Below, piece by piece: positions 44,522 to 53,725 of a stretch of 64,000 nucleotides of DNA (the stretch's first letter is position 1; each line of letters opens with the position of its first letter). The stretch covers positions 496,001-560,000 of the forward strand of contig JADKEK010000002.1 of NCBI GenBank assembly GCA_016718035.1, given 5' to 3'. Made by a program: the position numbers and the translations under genes. The notes beneath the pieces were generated by a model that saw nothing but the letters and a program-made list of their open reading frames with translations, was not told the origin of the DNA and did no database searches. Origin of the DNA: Bacteroidota bacterium (GTDB lineage: Bacteria > Bacteroidota > Bacteroidia > Chitinophagales > BACL12).

Positions 44522-45475
44522 ATGAAAGTTACCGAACATTTGGCCAAGGCAGAAAAAACCTTGTTATCGTTAGAAATTTTACCTCCATTAAAAGGCAAAA
44601 GTATTAGTGGGATTTATGATGTATTAGATCACTTAATAGAATTTAATCCTTCATTCATAAATGTTACTTATCATAGAAGTGAATATATTTATAAGAAACG
44701 CGGTGATGATAGATTTGACAAAGTCTTTATTCGCAAGCGACCGGGAACGGTTGGTATATGTGCAGCTATCCAATTTAAATATAAAATTGATGCAGTAGCA
44801 CATATTATTTGTGGTGGTTTTACAAAAGAAGAAACTGAAGATGCATTAATCGATTTAAGTTATTTGAGTATTGACAATGTTTTATTACTTCGTGGGGATG
44901 CTTCGAAAAATGAGCGCGATTTTATTGCTGAACCAGGAGGGCATAAATATGCAAGTGAATTGGTGAAGCAAGTTGTGAATATGAATAACGGCATTTATTT
45001 GGAGGAAGACAGTATACAAGGTTACAAAACAGATTTTAATATTGGAGTTGCCGGTTACCCTGAAAAACATTTTGAGAGCCCGAATTTAAAAAGTGATTTA
45101 CGATTCCTGAAACAGAAAGTAGAAGCGGGTGCTGATTATATTGTTACTCAAATGTTTTACGACAATCAGCAATATTTTGATTTTGTAAAGAAGTGTCGTG
45201 AAGAGGGCATCAATATCCCTATCATACCCGGCATAAAACCTATAACTGCAGCATCGCAAATTCATAGCATTCCACGTACGTTTCATGTTGATATTCCTGA
45301 AGCCTTGAGTGATGAAATTGACAATTGTAAAACACCTGAGGCGGTAAAAGCTGCCGGTGTAAAATGGTGTATACAGCAATCGCAAGAGCTCGTAGAGGCA
45401 GGCGCCCCATGTATTCATTATTACACAATGGGTAATGTTGATGCAATGCGCACTATTGTAGATGAAGTTTTTTAA
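44522..45475 (+). CDS. metF: Methylenetetrahydrofolate reductase
   Basis: Reduces 5,10-methylene-THF to 5-methyl-THF, the methyl donor for methionine synthesis. 317 residues in a TIM barrel. Landmarks: FEV-type opening LSLEILPPLKGK, NVTYHRSEY, HIICGGFTKEE, NVLLLRGDASK, IGVAGYPEKH, LKQKVEAGADYIVTQMFYDN and IIPGIKPI. A near-consensus -7 TATCTTTA lies at 44466-44473. Ends at a strong bidirectional terminator. Confidence 0.95.
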   Translation: MKVTEHLAKAEKTLLSLEILPPLKGKSISGIYDVLDHLIEFNPSFINVTYHRSEYIYKKRGDDRFDKVFIRKRPGTVGICAAIQFKYKIDAVAHIICGGFTKEETEDALIDLSYLSIDNVLLLRGDASKNERDFIAEPGGHKYASELVKQVVNMNNGIYLEEDSIQGYKTDFNIGVAGYPEKHFESPNLKSDLRFLKQKVEAGADYIVTQMFYDNQQYFDFVKKCREEGINIPIIPGIKPITAASQIHSIPRTFHVDIPEALSDEIDNCKTPEAVKAAGVKWCIQQSQELVEAGAPCIHYYTMGNVDAMRTIVDEVF

Positions 45476-45494
45476 TACACCTATTACCATAAAT

Positions 45495-45523
45495 TAAAAA
45501 AGACTGTCGCGACAGTCTTTTTT
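45495..45523. terminator. Bidirectional terminator between metF and the envelope operon
   Basis: A perfect palindrome built on AAAAAAGACTGTCGC and its inverse (45495-45522), flanked by A and T runs. Confidence 0.9.
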
Positions 45524-45542
45524 TATTTAAAATATCTTGCAT

Positions 45543-46253
45543 TTATAAATCGAAGAAAACAGAAAGGTTGAGGAATGCAGAAAAAGATCTCCATTCAAAC
45601 ATTTCTACGGAACGAATAGTTTCGGATTGTGATTCCACATTAGTTGAAGTAGGAACTGCGATATTTGCTGTTTCTTGCATAAAACCCAGCTTAATATTGT
45701 AAATGGTATTATTCGACTTAAATACATCGCAAATAACTCCAAATTGCAAGTTAGAACCTAATCCTAAGCCGCCATCGGCACGAACATTTACATTACCATC
45801 TTGCTCTGATTCACTGGTAAAATTAATTTCAGGAACGCGCACGCTGGAGATACCATATTGTATATAAGTTTTAATCACCGGTAATTTTCCATGGTCAACG
45901 AGCACAAATTGTAAGCCTGCATCCATACCTGTAGACAAATATGTACCACTATTAAAACTATTGAGTGTTACGCCTTTGTCTTTATAATATTGTTTCATTG
46001 CATCAAAATCCTCACCTGAATGTAGTTTGCCAAATGGTGATAATTGGAAACCTATTTTTCCTTGTTGAAGGGTATAGGTAACACTGCCATTGAACCCTGT
46101 TTCTTTTACGCCGACGTTTAGATCGTTGTCGAATGGAAAGAGGTAATTAGCACCTAAAGAAATACCAAAATGGTGGGTAGGACCTGTGTTTTCCTGAGCT
46201 CGGGCTGTTGTGAACAGGCTCAAGAGGATGGACAAAACAATACAATTTTTCAT
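45543..46253 (-). CDS. Outer-membrane beta-barrel protein
   Basis: 236 residues. Signal peptide MKNCIVLSILLSLFTTARAQ, then HHFGISLGANYLFPF and a series of amphipathic strands ending WRSFSAFLNLSVFFDL with a terminal aromatic residue, the usual form of an outer-membrane barrel. Last gene of a probable four-gene minus-strand operon (T9SS protein, lipase-like, PQQ lipoprotein, barrel) with a 6 bp gap to the gene upstream. Function unknown. Confidence 0.78.
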   Translation of the reverse strand: MKNCIVLSILLSLFTTARAQENTGPTHHFGISLGANYLFPFDNDLNVGVKETGFNGSVTYTLQQGKIGFQLSPFGKLHSGEDFDAMKQYYKDKGVTLNSFNSGTYLSTGMDAGLQFVLVDHGKLPVIKTYIQYGISSVRVPEINFTSESEQDGNVNVRADGGLGLGSNLQFGVICDVFKSNNTIYNIKLGFMQETANIAVPTSTNVESQSETIRSVEMFEWRSFSAFLNLSVFFDL

Positions 46254-46259
46254 ATCTGG

Positions 46260-47108
46260 TCATTTTAGTTGAAAACAATTTATAAAGTGTGTGTCCGTTA
46301 TATAAAGTCTCCTTGTAGCCGGGTCAATTGCTACACCATTATAAAAATAGGTGCCGAAAGATACGGATTCATATCGATTTGGAGATATTATACTCCATAA
46401 TTCCTTACCAGTGGCTACTTCAATAGCATGCAATTTACTATCACTATCGGCCACATAATAAACTACACCGTCAAAATAAGCCAGACTATTTGGTGTATCT
46501 CCAGCCTGCAAATTGCTCCAAATTATGCCACCGGATTCCAATGAAACAGCATACAACTCCGACCCTGATGTTTTCACTATCAGCATATTTTCAGCAATTA
46601 TTAGGTTGCCGAGTAACATATCTGAAAATGATGGCGGATCAAATTCCCAAATAATATTACCCGTTTCAGCATCTAAACAAAACACTTCAAAACCGGCTTT
46701 GAAATAAACTTTGTTATCATGTATCAACGGAATAAAAACAGCACTGTTGCCAGATTCATTTATGTCGTCAAGTTTCCATAATAAAGTATCATCAGACATA
46801 TTATATCCATAAAAATCAATTTTACCATCATAAGGTGGCGATTTCCATTGTCTGTTTTGAAAAAATAACAAGGTATCATTTTCATCGTTAATCAGAACTG
46901 CAGGCGGGTATAAATGGCAACTGTAACCTGCTACTGAGTCTACTTCATAAATTGTTCTGAAATTTTGGGTTAATATATCAGACATAACCAGTTCACTATG
47001 CGTGAATGGGTTTATACCGGTCGCAGTTGAATGAAAAAATTTATCATTCCAGACACACATATGCAGATCACCACCTGTACTTATTATAGTCCCATAAAAT
47101 GTCGCCAT
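46260..47108 (-). pseudogene. PQQ-like beta-propeller lipoprotein, 3' part after a frameshift
   Basis: 282 codons in a frame one base displaced from the upstream part (47068-47517). It contains PQQ/quinoprotein-type propeller repeats: SPPYDGKIDFYGYN, NKVYFKAGFEVFCLDAETGNIIWEF (shown in pieces), LYAVSLESGGIIWSN, LHAIEVATGKELWS. The ATG at 47108 is probably not a genuine start, because the residues before the crossing point (TNGDILWDYN) and after it (STGGDLHMCVW) form one continuous propeller blade. Together with the upstream part it would encode a lipoprotein of about 420 residues. Confidence 0.75.
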
Positions 47109-47517
47109 TTGTTAAATCCACAACTCTTGGATTTAGGTCACATAATGTTGCAAAATAATTCAAATAAACTCCGTGCCCGGAACCATCAATCATAGAAATG
47201 TCATTACAATCCTCCATAAAAATATCATTAGCCTCCCAAACAATTGTTCTGTATGCGGTATCTATACACTTAACACGTGCCGGATCAGGAGACAAAACTA
47301 TTTTGGCAGTAAACACCACATTTCCGTTAGATAAAACAGGTGTCATTGATGCTCTTTCGCTCGTATCCATTGCTAATGGAAATTTCCACAAAAATTCCAC
47401 ATATTTTAAAGATGGATCTTCAATATTTTGATCTCCATTTTTTGAAATTATTTCTTCTTGTTTACATGCATAAACAAGAAGAAATAAAATCAATACCATT
47501 AATTTACTTATTTGCAT
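47068..47517 (-). pseudogene. PQQ-like beta-propeller lipoprotein, 5' part before a frameshift
   Basis: 149 codons. Lipoprotein signal peptide from the ATG at 47517 (lipobox VYAC); an ATG four codons earlier is possible. Mature sequence has WKFPLAMDTSERASMTPVLSNGNVVF and KCIDTAYRTIVWEAND, propeller blades of PQQ type, ending prematurely after LTNGDILWDYNKYRW. Removing one A in AATAAGTAC near 47078-47086 joins it to the next part. Starts 1 bp after the stop of the lipase-like gene, so translation is probably coupled. Either a true frameshift or a sequencing error. Confidence 0.75.
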
Positions 47518-47518
47518 T

Positions 47519-49048
47519 TTATCGTTCATTATTTATAAAATATTCACCATGTAAACCATCATACAATTCATGTAATCTTAATTGTGTATTTTGGTCATTA
47601 CGCATACTGAAGTGATTACTACCATACATTGCTTTACCTGTTAACGCCAGCACATTCCCCACGCATTCACTAGCCGATTCTGCTAGCACAACGCCATCAT
47701 TTGGTTTAACAACCCATGCATAATTTGTGGTTGTAGTGCAATCAGTATTTGCGTCATCTGTATAACATGATGCTCCAGGTTCAATTTCGTATTCATCATC
47801 GTTTACATCACCAAGGGGGCCCCAGTCTATACAATAACAAGTTTCCGATTCAGGTTGTAAACTACCTGCTCCTATTAAGCCTTCCCATACTTCATTCGCA
47901 TCGGTAAACCAGGTATACCCTTTATAATAGGCAGCACTTATATCTTCACATTCTTCGAGAGAATTATGTGCCGAAAAATAACAGAGAGGTGTCATATAAC
48001 AAATGATGGTAGTTAAATCAAACCCATAAATTAAATCAGCATAAATATCAGCAAGGTAGTCGTAAGCATAGTATTTAGTCCAATACTTTTCCATCATAGC
48101 ATCGGCATAATTTACCAGCATTTGATCTCCTCCTGACCCGAATGGTTCTTCACCGTAGGTTATTACATTATTAGGTTCGTGTCCCGGAAAAATATGTGTC
48201 AGGGTATTCCATAAAACAGGTTCTGTTTCAATTCCGTAAAAACAAACATAAGGAATTTCCGGAACAAATTCATTTAATTCGGCGAGTTGTTCTGAACCTA
48301 CCATATAACTTTCTGTAATGCCGGAAAAATAATCTTTAAATAAAAAAGGAGCTATGTTAAATTCGAGAATATCACAAAATTTTTTTTCAAAAGTATCAAT
48401 ACCAACTGGGCTTAATGCCAGGTCGAGGAAAAAATTAGCTTCAACTAATTCCGTAACCGGACCATCGGATAATTTATCGCAGGTTGTGCCTGTCCATGCT
48501 AATAGTTCGTCTCTGTTATTTAAAATCATTGCGCCTTGATGTGGTGTGCCAAATGTAACCAGTCCCCCAAAAGTTCTTGGTTCAAAACCCAGTTCATGGA
48601 GGGAGTACATTTTGTCTACTCTCCTACTAACAATTCCGCCCTGACTATGTGCAATTAAAAATGCATCGGGACTGCCGGTAATGTAATTTTCCAAATCACC
48701 TTTTAATTCCGCTGCTGCAAAGTCGAGGGAAACATCGGCGTAATCGGGACGACGCGAATTGATGTAATAATTTTCTTCCGACCATAATGAAGCCTGGCTC
48801 CAACTAATACCGACAGTGCCGGCTTCATCGCCCTGACCGCCTAAACCATGGATAAAATACACAGGTCTGTCGGTAATAAAAGTAGGTGTTGCCCAAATAT
48901 CATCGGTAAACAATGACGGAATATATTCAGTAGGAATAGCAGGACTAATTGTTATAGATTTACCTAAATCAGTACAATCCAAAGCTAATTGCGCATTTAT
49001 ATGTATGCCAATTAAAAGCAAAATATATAGAGAGATAATTTTTTTCAT
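47519..49048 (-). CDS. Secreted lipase-like alpha/beta hydrolase
   Basis: 509 residues. Signal peptide MKKIISLYILLLIGIHINAQ. The hydrolase core has an HGLGGQG oxyanion region (YFIHGLGGQGDE, about 65-76) and nucleophile elbow AHSQGGIVSRR (GxSxG), similar to lipases and PGAP1-like esterases, followed by GTPHQGA. The second half is Cys-rich (ECEDISAAYYKG, CYCIDWG, DDANTDC) and of unknown fold. No T9SS sorting domain is visible. Middle of the envelope operon: 18 bp after the T9SS gene and 1 bp before the PQQ lipoprotein. Substrate unknown. Confidence 0.82.
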   Translation of the reverse strand: MKKIISLYILLLIGIHINAQLALDCTDLGKSITISPAIPTEYIPSLFTDDIWATPTFITDRPVYFIHGLGGQGDEAGTVGISWSQASLWSEENYYINSRRPDYADVSLDFAAAELKGDLENYITGSPDAFLIAHSQGGIVSRRVDKMYSLHELGFEPRTFGGLVTFGTPHQGAMILNNRDELLAWTGTTCDKLSDGPVTELVEANFFLDLALSPVGIDTFEKKFCDILEFNIAPFLFKDYFSGITESYMVGSEQLAELNEFVPEIPYVCFYGIETEPVLWNTLTHIFPGHEPNNVITYGEEPFGSGGDQMLVNYADAMMEKYWTKYYAYDYLADIYADLIYGFDLTTIICYMTPLCYFSAHNSLEECEDISAAYYKGYTWFTDANEVWEGLIGAGSLQPESETCYCIDWGPLGDVNDDEYEIEPGASCYTDDANTDCTTTTNYAWVVKPNDGVVLAESASECVGNVLALTGKAMYGSNHFSMRNDQNTQLRLHELYDGLHGEYFINNER

Positions 49049-49066
49049 ATTGCTGTTTTTAAGGTA

Positions 49067-50203
49067 TTAATTTTTGATAAAGGAAGTAGTAATTAATGCT
49101 TCACTGTGTTGCAATTGGGCGTAATATATGCCCGATTCCAAATAGGTTATATCAAATTGAATTTCAAACTCACCTGCGTCAATAACGGATTGGAAAACCA
49201 TTTTTCCGGTATTGTCATAAATGTTTAGTGTTTGGGTATTATCAGCAATAGGTATTTGAATGGTGATAGTTGAATTGGCAGGATTTGGAGAGATTTGTAA
49301 TGCCAAAGGTTCATCATCTGTTGATATTGCATCTTCATCTTCCCACTTACCTCCGGCGAAGGTGGTATAATCGTAATACACATAATTAGTATAAGCCACT
49401 TCATTAACGCAGTGGTCAATAAAATTTTCTGCTTTTTTGGTTTTAATTTCAAATGCAGGCACAATAACGCCTCGAACATTTGTTTGGTAGGCTCTTTTGA
49501 TACCGTAACGAGTGGTACCATCTGCTGCAGTTAAAATTAATTCATTTGTTCGTCGTGAATTATTATAAAACAGTGTAACAGAATCTTTTACAAAACGAAA
49601 AGTGCCATCTCCTAAATTGGTCATAACAAATCCCCGTGCGGTGAAATCTGTTTTCATGGTAGGACTTAAATAAACAAAGTCGGGAATAATATCAAAACTG
49701 TTGGTGGTTAAAAAAGATTTAAGCTGATTGTTTTTACTTTTAAACTTGGCTGAATGTGCCTGATTAATCAATAATGCCCCGTGATCGTCGTACACTTTTA
49801 TCCGGGTTTTATCAATAATAGTTTTTGCAGGTTGAGTAGCCCATTCAGGAAAGCCTGTGTTGACCTGATGATAGATAGTTGTTTTAATGTCGTTATTGGT
49901 ATATACCAATTTAATAATACTATCTCGTGTAGTAACCGGCATTAATTGCAACTGCTCTTCAATAGTGAAAGTGTTTAACGAATCGTTTGTCTGGAAGGTA
50001 GTTTTCGACTCAGTAACATAAGTAATGGAGTATTTAACTGCACCCTGAGCAAAGACTGCCTGAGCATTTCCCCAAATAAATAAAACAATTACAATACTAA
50101 CAACTTGTTTCCATTTGTTTGCAGATGCCAGTGTATTATATACAACTGCATCCGCCTTCGGGTCTTGGAATTGACCCCGGCATGTCATCTTCATACATTT
50201 CAT
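49067..50203 (-). CDS. T9SS-sorted protein of unknown function
   Basis: 378 residues. The N-terminus is unusual: about 30 polar residues precede the hydrophobic signal segment (VVSIVIVLFIWGNAQAVFAQ) and there is no Met closer to it, so the signal peptide is long or the true start is a non-ATG codon. The mature part (about 55-300) is beta-rich and contains no family that I recognise. The C-terminus is a T9SS sorting domain (LQISPNPANSTITI ... LESGIYYAQL ... TSFIKN). First gene of the 50203-45543 operon. Confidence 0.8.
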   Translation of the reverse strand: MKCMKMTCRGQFQDPKADAVVYNTLASANKWKQVVSIVIVLFIWGNAQAVFAQGAVKYSITYVTESKTTFQTNDSLNTFTIEEQLQLMPVTTRDSIIKLVYTNNDIKTTIYHQVNTGFPEWATQPAKTIIDKTRIKVYDDHGALLINQAHSAKFKSKNNQLKSFLTTNSFDIIPDFVYLSPTMKTDFTARGFVMTNLGDGTFRFVKDSVTLFYNNSRRTNELILTAADGTTRYGIKRAYQTNVRGVIVPAFEIKTKKAENFIDHCVNEVAYTNYVYYDYTTFAGGKWEDEDAISTDDEPLALQISPNPANSTITIQIPIADNTQTLNIYDNTGKMVFQSVIDAGEFEIQFDITYLESGIYYAQLQHSEALITTSFIKN

Positions 50204-50500
50204 TTTTAAGGTTAAACAATAAATTAATATGACAATGCTATATATTATTTTTTAAGATTACAAATATTTTACAGGCATTTTTTAGCGTGTTTTTTCGACC
50301 AAATCATACGATTTTAGGAAATGCTTAATTGCGTAGATAATAAGCGGTTATGATTTGTATAAATTAAATAATCATTTTCAACTTCTTATGCTTGCCCATC
50401 ATGACAAGTCAGGAAGCTTCGATATAATAATTAACTGAAAACAATCAAAAAGGTGTTAAAACTGAAGTCTGAAAAACGATTTGAAACAATTGTGATTGTG

Positions 50501-51268
50501 TTAAGGTAATATCCATGTAACCTCTCCAACTGCTAAAGTTAATTTCGAATCGGGCGTTGATAATATGAGTTTGCCTTCCGGATTAACGCCATTTACCGTT
50601 GCGGTTATTTTTTCATTATTCAATAAAAATTCATGTTCTGCCTGATGGCCAAATAAATAATGATGATAAAGTGCATCTATGGCGGTAAACTGAGAAGCGC
50701 GCAATTGGAGATAATATTTTTCCAATTGTCCGCATAATTTTTCGAGCAGGGCCGACAAATCGGTTTCCCTACCGGTTACGAGGCTAATTGAAGTCGCATT
50801 AGGTATCGAAGTATCAAAAACGGTTTGATTGACATTGATACCAATTCCAATAATGGATTGGCGTATTGAAGTGCTGTCTATTACATTTTCAATTAAAATG
50901 CCCCCTAATTTGTTGTTATGGTGATACAGGTCGTTTGGCCATTTTATGGCAATACCGTGCATTTCAGTAGCCAATGTGTCATGAACTGCCAGAGCGACAG
51001 CTTTGTTCAAATAAAAAACATAGCGGGGTGGTAAAAACACCGGTCGGAGCAAAATACTGAGTGTCAGGTTTTGTTTTGGCTCGCTAAGCCAGCTTTTAGC
51101 ACCTTGCCCTTTGCCTGAAAATTGCTCATCAGTAGTAACGAGCAGTCCTTCGGGTATGCTTATTGATGAGGAGTCGAGGGTCTGACGCATATACGCGTTG
51201 GTACTTTCCACCTTAAGCAGATGCCGGTGGTTTTTACCGATGAATAGTGTATTGATTGGAGGGCGCAA
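50501..51268 (-). CDS. birA: Biotin-[acetyl-CoA-carboxylase] ligase
   Basis: Attaches biotin to the carboxyl carrier protein of biotin enzymes. About 255 residues without the N-terminal DNA-binding domain, so enzyme only. Motifs: VESTNAYMR near the N-terminus, GKGQGAKSWLSEP (biotinyl-AMP loop), AIKWPNDLY, KLGGILIEN and GIGINVNQT. I propose a TTG start at 51268, giving LRPPINTLFIGKNH; the ATG at 51325 would add 19 unlike-family residues and overlap the first codons of divergent rsfS as well as its promoter. Other enzymes of this phylum begin near NTLFIGK. Confidence 0.9.
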   Translation of the reverse strand: MRPPINTLFIGKNHRHLLKVESTNAYMRQTLDSSSISIPEGLLVTTDEQFSGKGQGAKSWLSEPKQNLTLSILLRPVFLPPRYVFYLNKAVALAVHDTLATEMHGIAIKWPNDLYHHNNKLGGILIENVIDSTSIRQSIIGIGINVNQTVFDTSIPNATSISLVTGRETDLSALLEKLCGQLEKYYLQLRASQFTAIDALYHHYLFGHQAEHEFLLNNEKITATVNGVNPEGKLILSTPDSKLTLAVGEVTWILP

Positions 51269-51286
51269 TAAGAATTCGTAATTTTG
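51256..51286 (+). promoter_or_regulatory. Promoter of rsfS-ftsH
   Basis: -33 TTG (51256-51258), 20 bp spacer, exact -7 TAATTTTG (51279-51286), 18 nt before the GTG start of rsfS. It overlaps the 5' end of birA on the other strand. Confidence 0.5.
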
Positions 51287-51304
51287 TAATTCAGAACAAA
51301 GTAA

Positions 51305-51679
51305 GTGAGAAAAAAAACAAAGCAATCAACAACCACACAATATTCTTTAACTGATCTCGTCATTGAAAGTATCCTGGATAAAAAAGGGGAAGAAGTGGTT
51401 CATCTTGATCTTACCGCATTAAACGATGCAGTTGCCGATCATTTTATCATTTGTCACGCTGATTCTACAACACAAGTTATGGCTATTGGAAACCATATCG
51501 CTCAAAATGTGTTAGATAAGGCGGGTCTTCGTCCTTTTGGAAAGGAGGGCTTCGAAAATGCCGAATGGATAATCATTGACTATACGGATGTAGTAGTGCA
51601 CGTGTTTTACAAAGAAAAACGTTACTTCTACCAGCTCGAAGACCTATGGCACGATGCCGCAATTAAGAAAGTCAGTTAA
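51305..51679 (+). CDS. rsfS: Ribosomal silencing factor RsfS (Iojap family)
   Basis: Binds L14 of the large subunit and blocks subunit joining under starvation. 124 residues, family length; LTDLVIESILDKKGEEVVHLD, ADHFIICHADSTTQV, GFENAEWIIIDYTDVVVHVF and RYFYQLEDLW are characteristic. The start is a GTG at 51305. Upstream of ftsH with an 18 bp gap, the usual Bacteroidota order. Confidence 0.94.
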   Translation: MRKKTKQSTTTQYSLTDLVIESILDKKGEEVVHLDLTALNDAVADHFIICHADSTTQVMAIGNHIAQNVLDKAGLRPFGKEGFENAEWIIIDYTDVVVHVFYKEKRYFYQLEDLWHDAAIKKVS

Positions 51680-51697
51680 AAACGTATATTTAAAGTA

Positions 51698-53668
51698 ATG
51701 AGTACCGAACAGAACAATCAAAACAAGAACAAGCCGGGTGCGCCTAAGAAATTCAATTTTTACTGGATTTATGGTTTAATCGCCGTAATTCTGATAGGAT
51801 TTCAATTTTTCCCATTTCAGGGCAAGCCGGTGGAGTTGAAAAACATCGACAAGTTTAAAACAGAGATGTTGCAGCAGGGTGATGTAAACCGTGTAGTAGT
51901 GATAAACAAAGAGTTTGCGGAGATTTATATCAAAGAAGACAAACTTACTGAAGAGCCATATAAAACCGATAAAGTTCCTGAAAAGGGTCCTCAATATACC
52001 TGGACAATCGGGTCGACCGAAACTTTTGAGCGCCAGTTGGCTGAGTGGCAGCAGGGCGGAGCGGATAAGCCGATTACCGTATCTTATGAAACCCGCCACA
52101 ATGTGTTGTTGAACCTTTTAAGTTATTTATTACCTATCATATTGATTCTTGCGATTTGGATTTTCATCATGCGCAGAGTAACCGGAGGCGGTGGTATGGG
52201 CGGTGGCGGTCAGATTTTCAATATTGGAAAATCTAAAGCTAACTTATATGATAAAGACACCAAGGTAAACGTAACCTTCAACGATGTTGCCGGTTTGGAT
52301 GAGGCGAAAGAAGAAGTGATGGAGGTTGTTGACTTCCTGAAAAACCCTAAAAAATATACTTCATTAGGTGGTAAAATCCCTAAAGGTGTATTATTAGTTG
52401 GTTCACCGGGAACAGGAAAAACCTTGTTGGCAAAAGCTATGGCTGGGGAAGCTCAGGTGCCATTTTTCAGTATTTCCGGTTCTGATTTCGTTGAAATGTT
52501 TGTGGGAGTAGGTGCGAGCCGTGTTCGTGATTTATTCCGTCAGGCTCGTGAAAAAGCCCCTTGTGTAATATTTATCGATGAAATAGATGCGATTGGACGT
52601 GCTCGTGGTAAAAATATGATTCAAAGTAACGATGAGCGTGAGAACACGTTAAATCAGTTATTGGTTGAGATGGATGGTTTTGGAACAGACAAAGGGGTAA
52701 TCATTTTAGCGGCGACCAACCGTCCCGATGTATTGGATCCGGCTTTATTACGTCCGGGTCGTTTCGACAGACAGATTTCTATTGACAAACCGGATTTAGC
52801 CGGTCGTGAACAAATATTTAAGGTGCATTTAAAACCTATTAAAGTAGCACCGGATTTAGATGCACATAAATTAGCCTTACAAACACCTGGTTTTGCCGGT
52901 GCCGATATTGCTAACGTATGTAATGAAGCCGCTTTAATAGCAGCGCGCCGCGGAAAAAAATTCGTTGAAATGCAAGATTTTAACGATGCCGTTGACCGTG
53001 TTATTGGTGGTCTAGAAAAGAAAAATAAACTGATTTCTCAGGATGAGAAAAAAATAGTTGCTTACCATGAGGCCGGACACGCTATTTGCGGATGGTATCT
53101 GGAACATGCTGACCCACTGGTAAAAGTATCTATCGTACCAAGAGGGATTGCAGCTTTAGGATATGCTCAATATTTACCTAAAGAACAATATTTATATACC
53201 ACAGAGCAACTTACTGACATGATGTGTATGACCTTAGGTGGTCGCGCAGCTGAGGATATTATTTTTGGCAGAATTTCAACAGGGGCTCAGAATGACCTAG
53301 AACGTATTACTAAAATGGCTTATGCAATGATTACCATTTATGGTATGAATGAACGTATAGGTAATATTAGTTTTAACGACCCTCAGCAAGATTATCGTTT
53401 CTCAAAACCTTATAGCGAACAAATGGCTCAGGCTATTGATGAAGAGGTTAAAAAAATGATTGCCAATGCTTACAACCGCACGAAAGTGTTGTTGAATGAG
53501 AAAAAACCTCAATTGGAAATCATTGCTAAAGAACTTTTAGATAAAGAAATCATTTTTAAAGCAGACATGGAACGCCTCATAGGACAAAGACCTTTTGAGG
53601 AAAAACACGCTGAAGTTGAAGTAAAAGCTGATGCTATCGTGTTTGAAGAAGAAAAAACTGCGGAGTGA
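51698..53668 (+). CDS. ftsH: ATP-dependent zinc metalloprotease FtsH
   Basis: Membrane-anchored AAA+ protease for quality control of membrane proteins. 656 residues. Two membrane segments (about 22-40 and 136-158) flank a periplasmic loop; a Gly-rich linker (163-171) follows; Walker A GSPGTGKT (235-242), Walker B VIFIDEID (290-297), second region of homology around NRPDVLDPALLRPGRFD, and the zinc site HEAGH (457-461). Followed by a terminator and then by repeat array B rather than directly by the LUD gene. Confidence 0.97.
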   Translation: MSTEQNNQNKNKPGAPKKFNFYWIYGLIAVILIGFQFFPFQGKPVELKNIDKFKTEMLQQGDVNRVVVINKEFAEIYIKEDKLTEEPYKTDKVPEKGPQYTWTIGSTETFERQLAEWQQGGADKPITVSYETRHNVLLNLLSYLLPIILILAIWIFIMRRVTGGGGMGGGGQIFNIGKSKANLYDKDTKVNVTFNDVAGLDEAKEEVMEVVDFLKNPKKYTSLGGKIPKGVLLVGSPGTGKTLLAKAMAGEAQVPFFSISGSDFVEMFVGVGASRVRDLFRQAREKAPCVIFIDEIDAIGRARGKNMIQSNDERENTLNQLLVEMDGFGTDKGVIILAATNRPDVLDPALLRPGRFDRQISIDKPDLAGREQIFKVHLKPIKVAPDLDAHKLALQTPGFAGADIANVCNEAALIAARRGKKFVEMQDFNDAVDRVIGGLEKKNKLISQDEKKIVAYHEAGHAICGWYLEHADPLVKVSIVPRGIAALGYAQYLPKEQYLYTTEQLTDMMCMTLGGRAAEDIIFGRISTGAQNDLERITKMAYAMITIYGMNERIGNISFNDPQQDYRFSKPYSEQMAQAIDEEVKKMIANAYNRTKVLLNEKKPQLEIIAKELLDKEIIFKADMERLIGQRPFEEKHAEVEVKADAIVFEEEKTAE

Positions 53669-53689
53669 TTCTTCATTCATATTTTTTAG

Positions 53690-53724
53690 AAAAAAGCCGA
53701 TGTAGATGATGCATCGGTTTTTTT
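53690..53724 (+). terminator. Terminator after ftsH
   Basis: Stem AAAAAGCCGATG / CATCGGTTTTT with one G-U pair (53691-53702, 53712-53723) and a 9 nt loop, then a T run. Confidence 0.85.
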
Positions 53725-53725
53725 A

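Noticed and set aside
44274..44598. Overlapping short frames between purD and metF
   Set aside because: They run through the promoter region and the ends of the two known genes; no conserved motif.
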